Below, piece after piece: positions 63,543-64,000 of a DNA stretch of 64,000 bases. The translations under genes were made by a program, and so were the position numbers. The notes beneath the pieces were generated by a model, which saw nothing but the letters and a program-made list of their open reading frames with translations, was not told the origin of the DNA and ran no database searches. This stretch comes from Temnothorax longispinosus (lineage: Eukaryota > Arthropoda > Insecta > Hymenoptera > Formicidae). The stretch spans positions 8,680,439 to 8,744,438 of the forward strand of contig NC_092362.1 of NCBI RefSeq assembly GCF_030848805.1. Reading direction: 5' to 3'. Each line of letters begins with the position of its first letter. Positions within the stretch are counted from its first letter, which is position 1.

Positions 63543-64000
63543 AACTCTCTTTCCATCAATCTCAGGATCAAGCTCGTAACAACCTTGATCATACCGCATA
63601 TTGATTACTGTTGCCTTGTATACCATGGTCTGACCAAGGAACTGAACACCAAGTTGCAGAGACTTGTCAATTGTTGTATTAGGTTTATTTACGACCTTAA
63701 GCGAGATGAACACATTACTCCATATCGACGTAGGTTGAATTGGCTTTCCGTTGAAAATAGACGGTACTACTTTCTTGGATGCCAGATTTATCGTATCCTG
63801 CACTTGAGCTCACCATCATACCTGCGTGAACTTTTTACTCCGCCTGATCCTACTCTTAGGAAGTCTGACCGGCTTGCTTCATCTTCTACTCAAACTTTTC
63901 ATATTCCCGCTCATAGAACAGTCGCCTATAGATCCTCTTTCCAGCTTTCCTCCATTTACTTCTGGCATTCTCTTCCTAACTCAGTTACCTCAGCATCGTC
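63543..64000 (+). CDS. Non-LTR retrotransposon reverse transcriptase, C-terminal part
   Basis: An open frame from 63543 to the window edge with no stop: LRIKLVTTLIIPHIDYCCLV, LNTKLQRLVNCCIRFIYDLK, DEHITPYRRRLNWLSVENRR, LRELFTPPDPTLRKSD, AHRTVAYRSSFQL, FWHSLPNSVTSA. This is the region after the polymerase domain in jockey/CR1-like elements (repeated IDYC, LQRL and RR-x-L-x-WL motifs). It starts abruptly beside the Harbinger remnant, so it is 5'-truncated at this junction, as is usual for such elements. The 3' end lies beyond the window. Confidence 0.85.

Noticed and set aside
63456..63803. Minus-strand 115-codon frame at the right edge
   Set aside because: Antisense of the non-LTR reverse-transcriptase frame, which has clear family motifs on the plus strand.

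Overview
The window looks like nuclear DNA of an insect, most likely a hymenopteran and plausibly an ant. It is AT-rich, has spliced genes with GT-AG (and one GC-AG) introns, and is dense in Ty3/gypsy, BEL/Pao, non-LTR, mariner and PIF/Harbinger elements. The one conserved host gene I can name is a CLCC1-type ER chloride-channel gene. I cannot name the species.

Layout, left to right. 0-2.5 kb: a decayed member of a repeated gene family and a minus-strand gene rich in SUMO-interaction-like motifs. 2.8-4.6 kb: a mariner-type MITE, a ~53-bp minisatellite whose unit resembles a 3' splice site, and a small DUF4806-like exon. 4.7-8.7 kb: a GC-rich repeat and a CsRn1-type Ty3/gypsy element. 10.1-11.2 kb: a foldback element. 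11.6-12.6 kb: a gene with a polyQ tract and PPxY motifs. 15.1-27.9 kb: the CLCC1-like gene (minus strand, ten recognisable exons). One of its introns holds a complete 6.9-kb BEL/Pao element, another holds a 1.3-kb element with 13-bp TIRs and a TA duplication, and its first transmembrane exon is split by a 1.95-kb element. 27.1-36.5 kb: a tandem segmental duplication carrying CLCC1 exons 1-3 head to head with a disordered, SUMO-interaction-motif gene; the first unit has an intact mariner. 36.5-40.1 kb: further partial copies and a ~1.3-kb palindrome. 40.1-49.9 kb: a minus-strand member of the repeated gene family, decayed copies of its 3' region, a nested non-LTR fragment and a degenerate Ty3/gypsy element. 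50-52.7 kb: a broken MADF/BESS-like gene with a minisatellite-carrying transposon in an intron. 52.8-59.2 kb: MITEs and foldback elements in AT-rich DNA with no gene I can support. 59.4-61.7 kb: two tandem plus-strand members of the repeated gene family. 61.7-64.0 kb: a third minisatellite array, a HARBI1-like transposase remnant and the C-terminal part of a non-LTR reverse transcriptase.

The best candidate for something undescribed is the repeated gene family (40.37-41.68 kb minus; 59.6-60.3 and 60.56-61.55 kb plus; remnants near 0.55, 43.8, 45.8 and 49.8 kb). Its proteins have a serine/acidic N-terminus, a conserved core of about 100 residues (RRRDA, GGGAAAS, NTHLDLNSWQP), an acidic linker, a PGPSS-K-RR motif and a tiny last exon encoding Leu-Arg-stop. 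Three sites carry an ~80-100-bp sequence that folds as a three-way junction; its stem sequences differ between copies but pairing is kept. At two of them it lies just upstream of a family gene or gene remnant in the sense direction, and at the third nothing recognisable follows it. All exon structures here are read by eye from splice consensus and reading frame; none is backed by transcripts or database searches.
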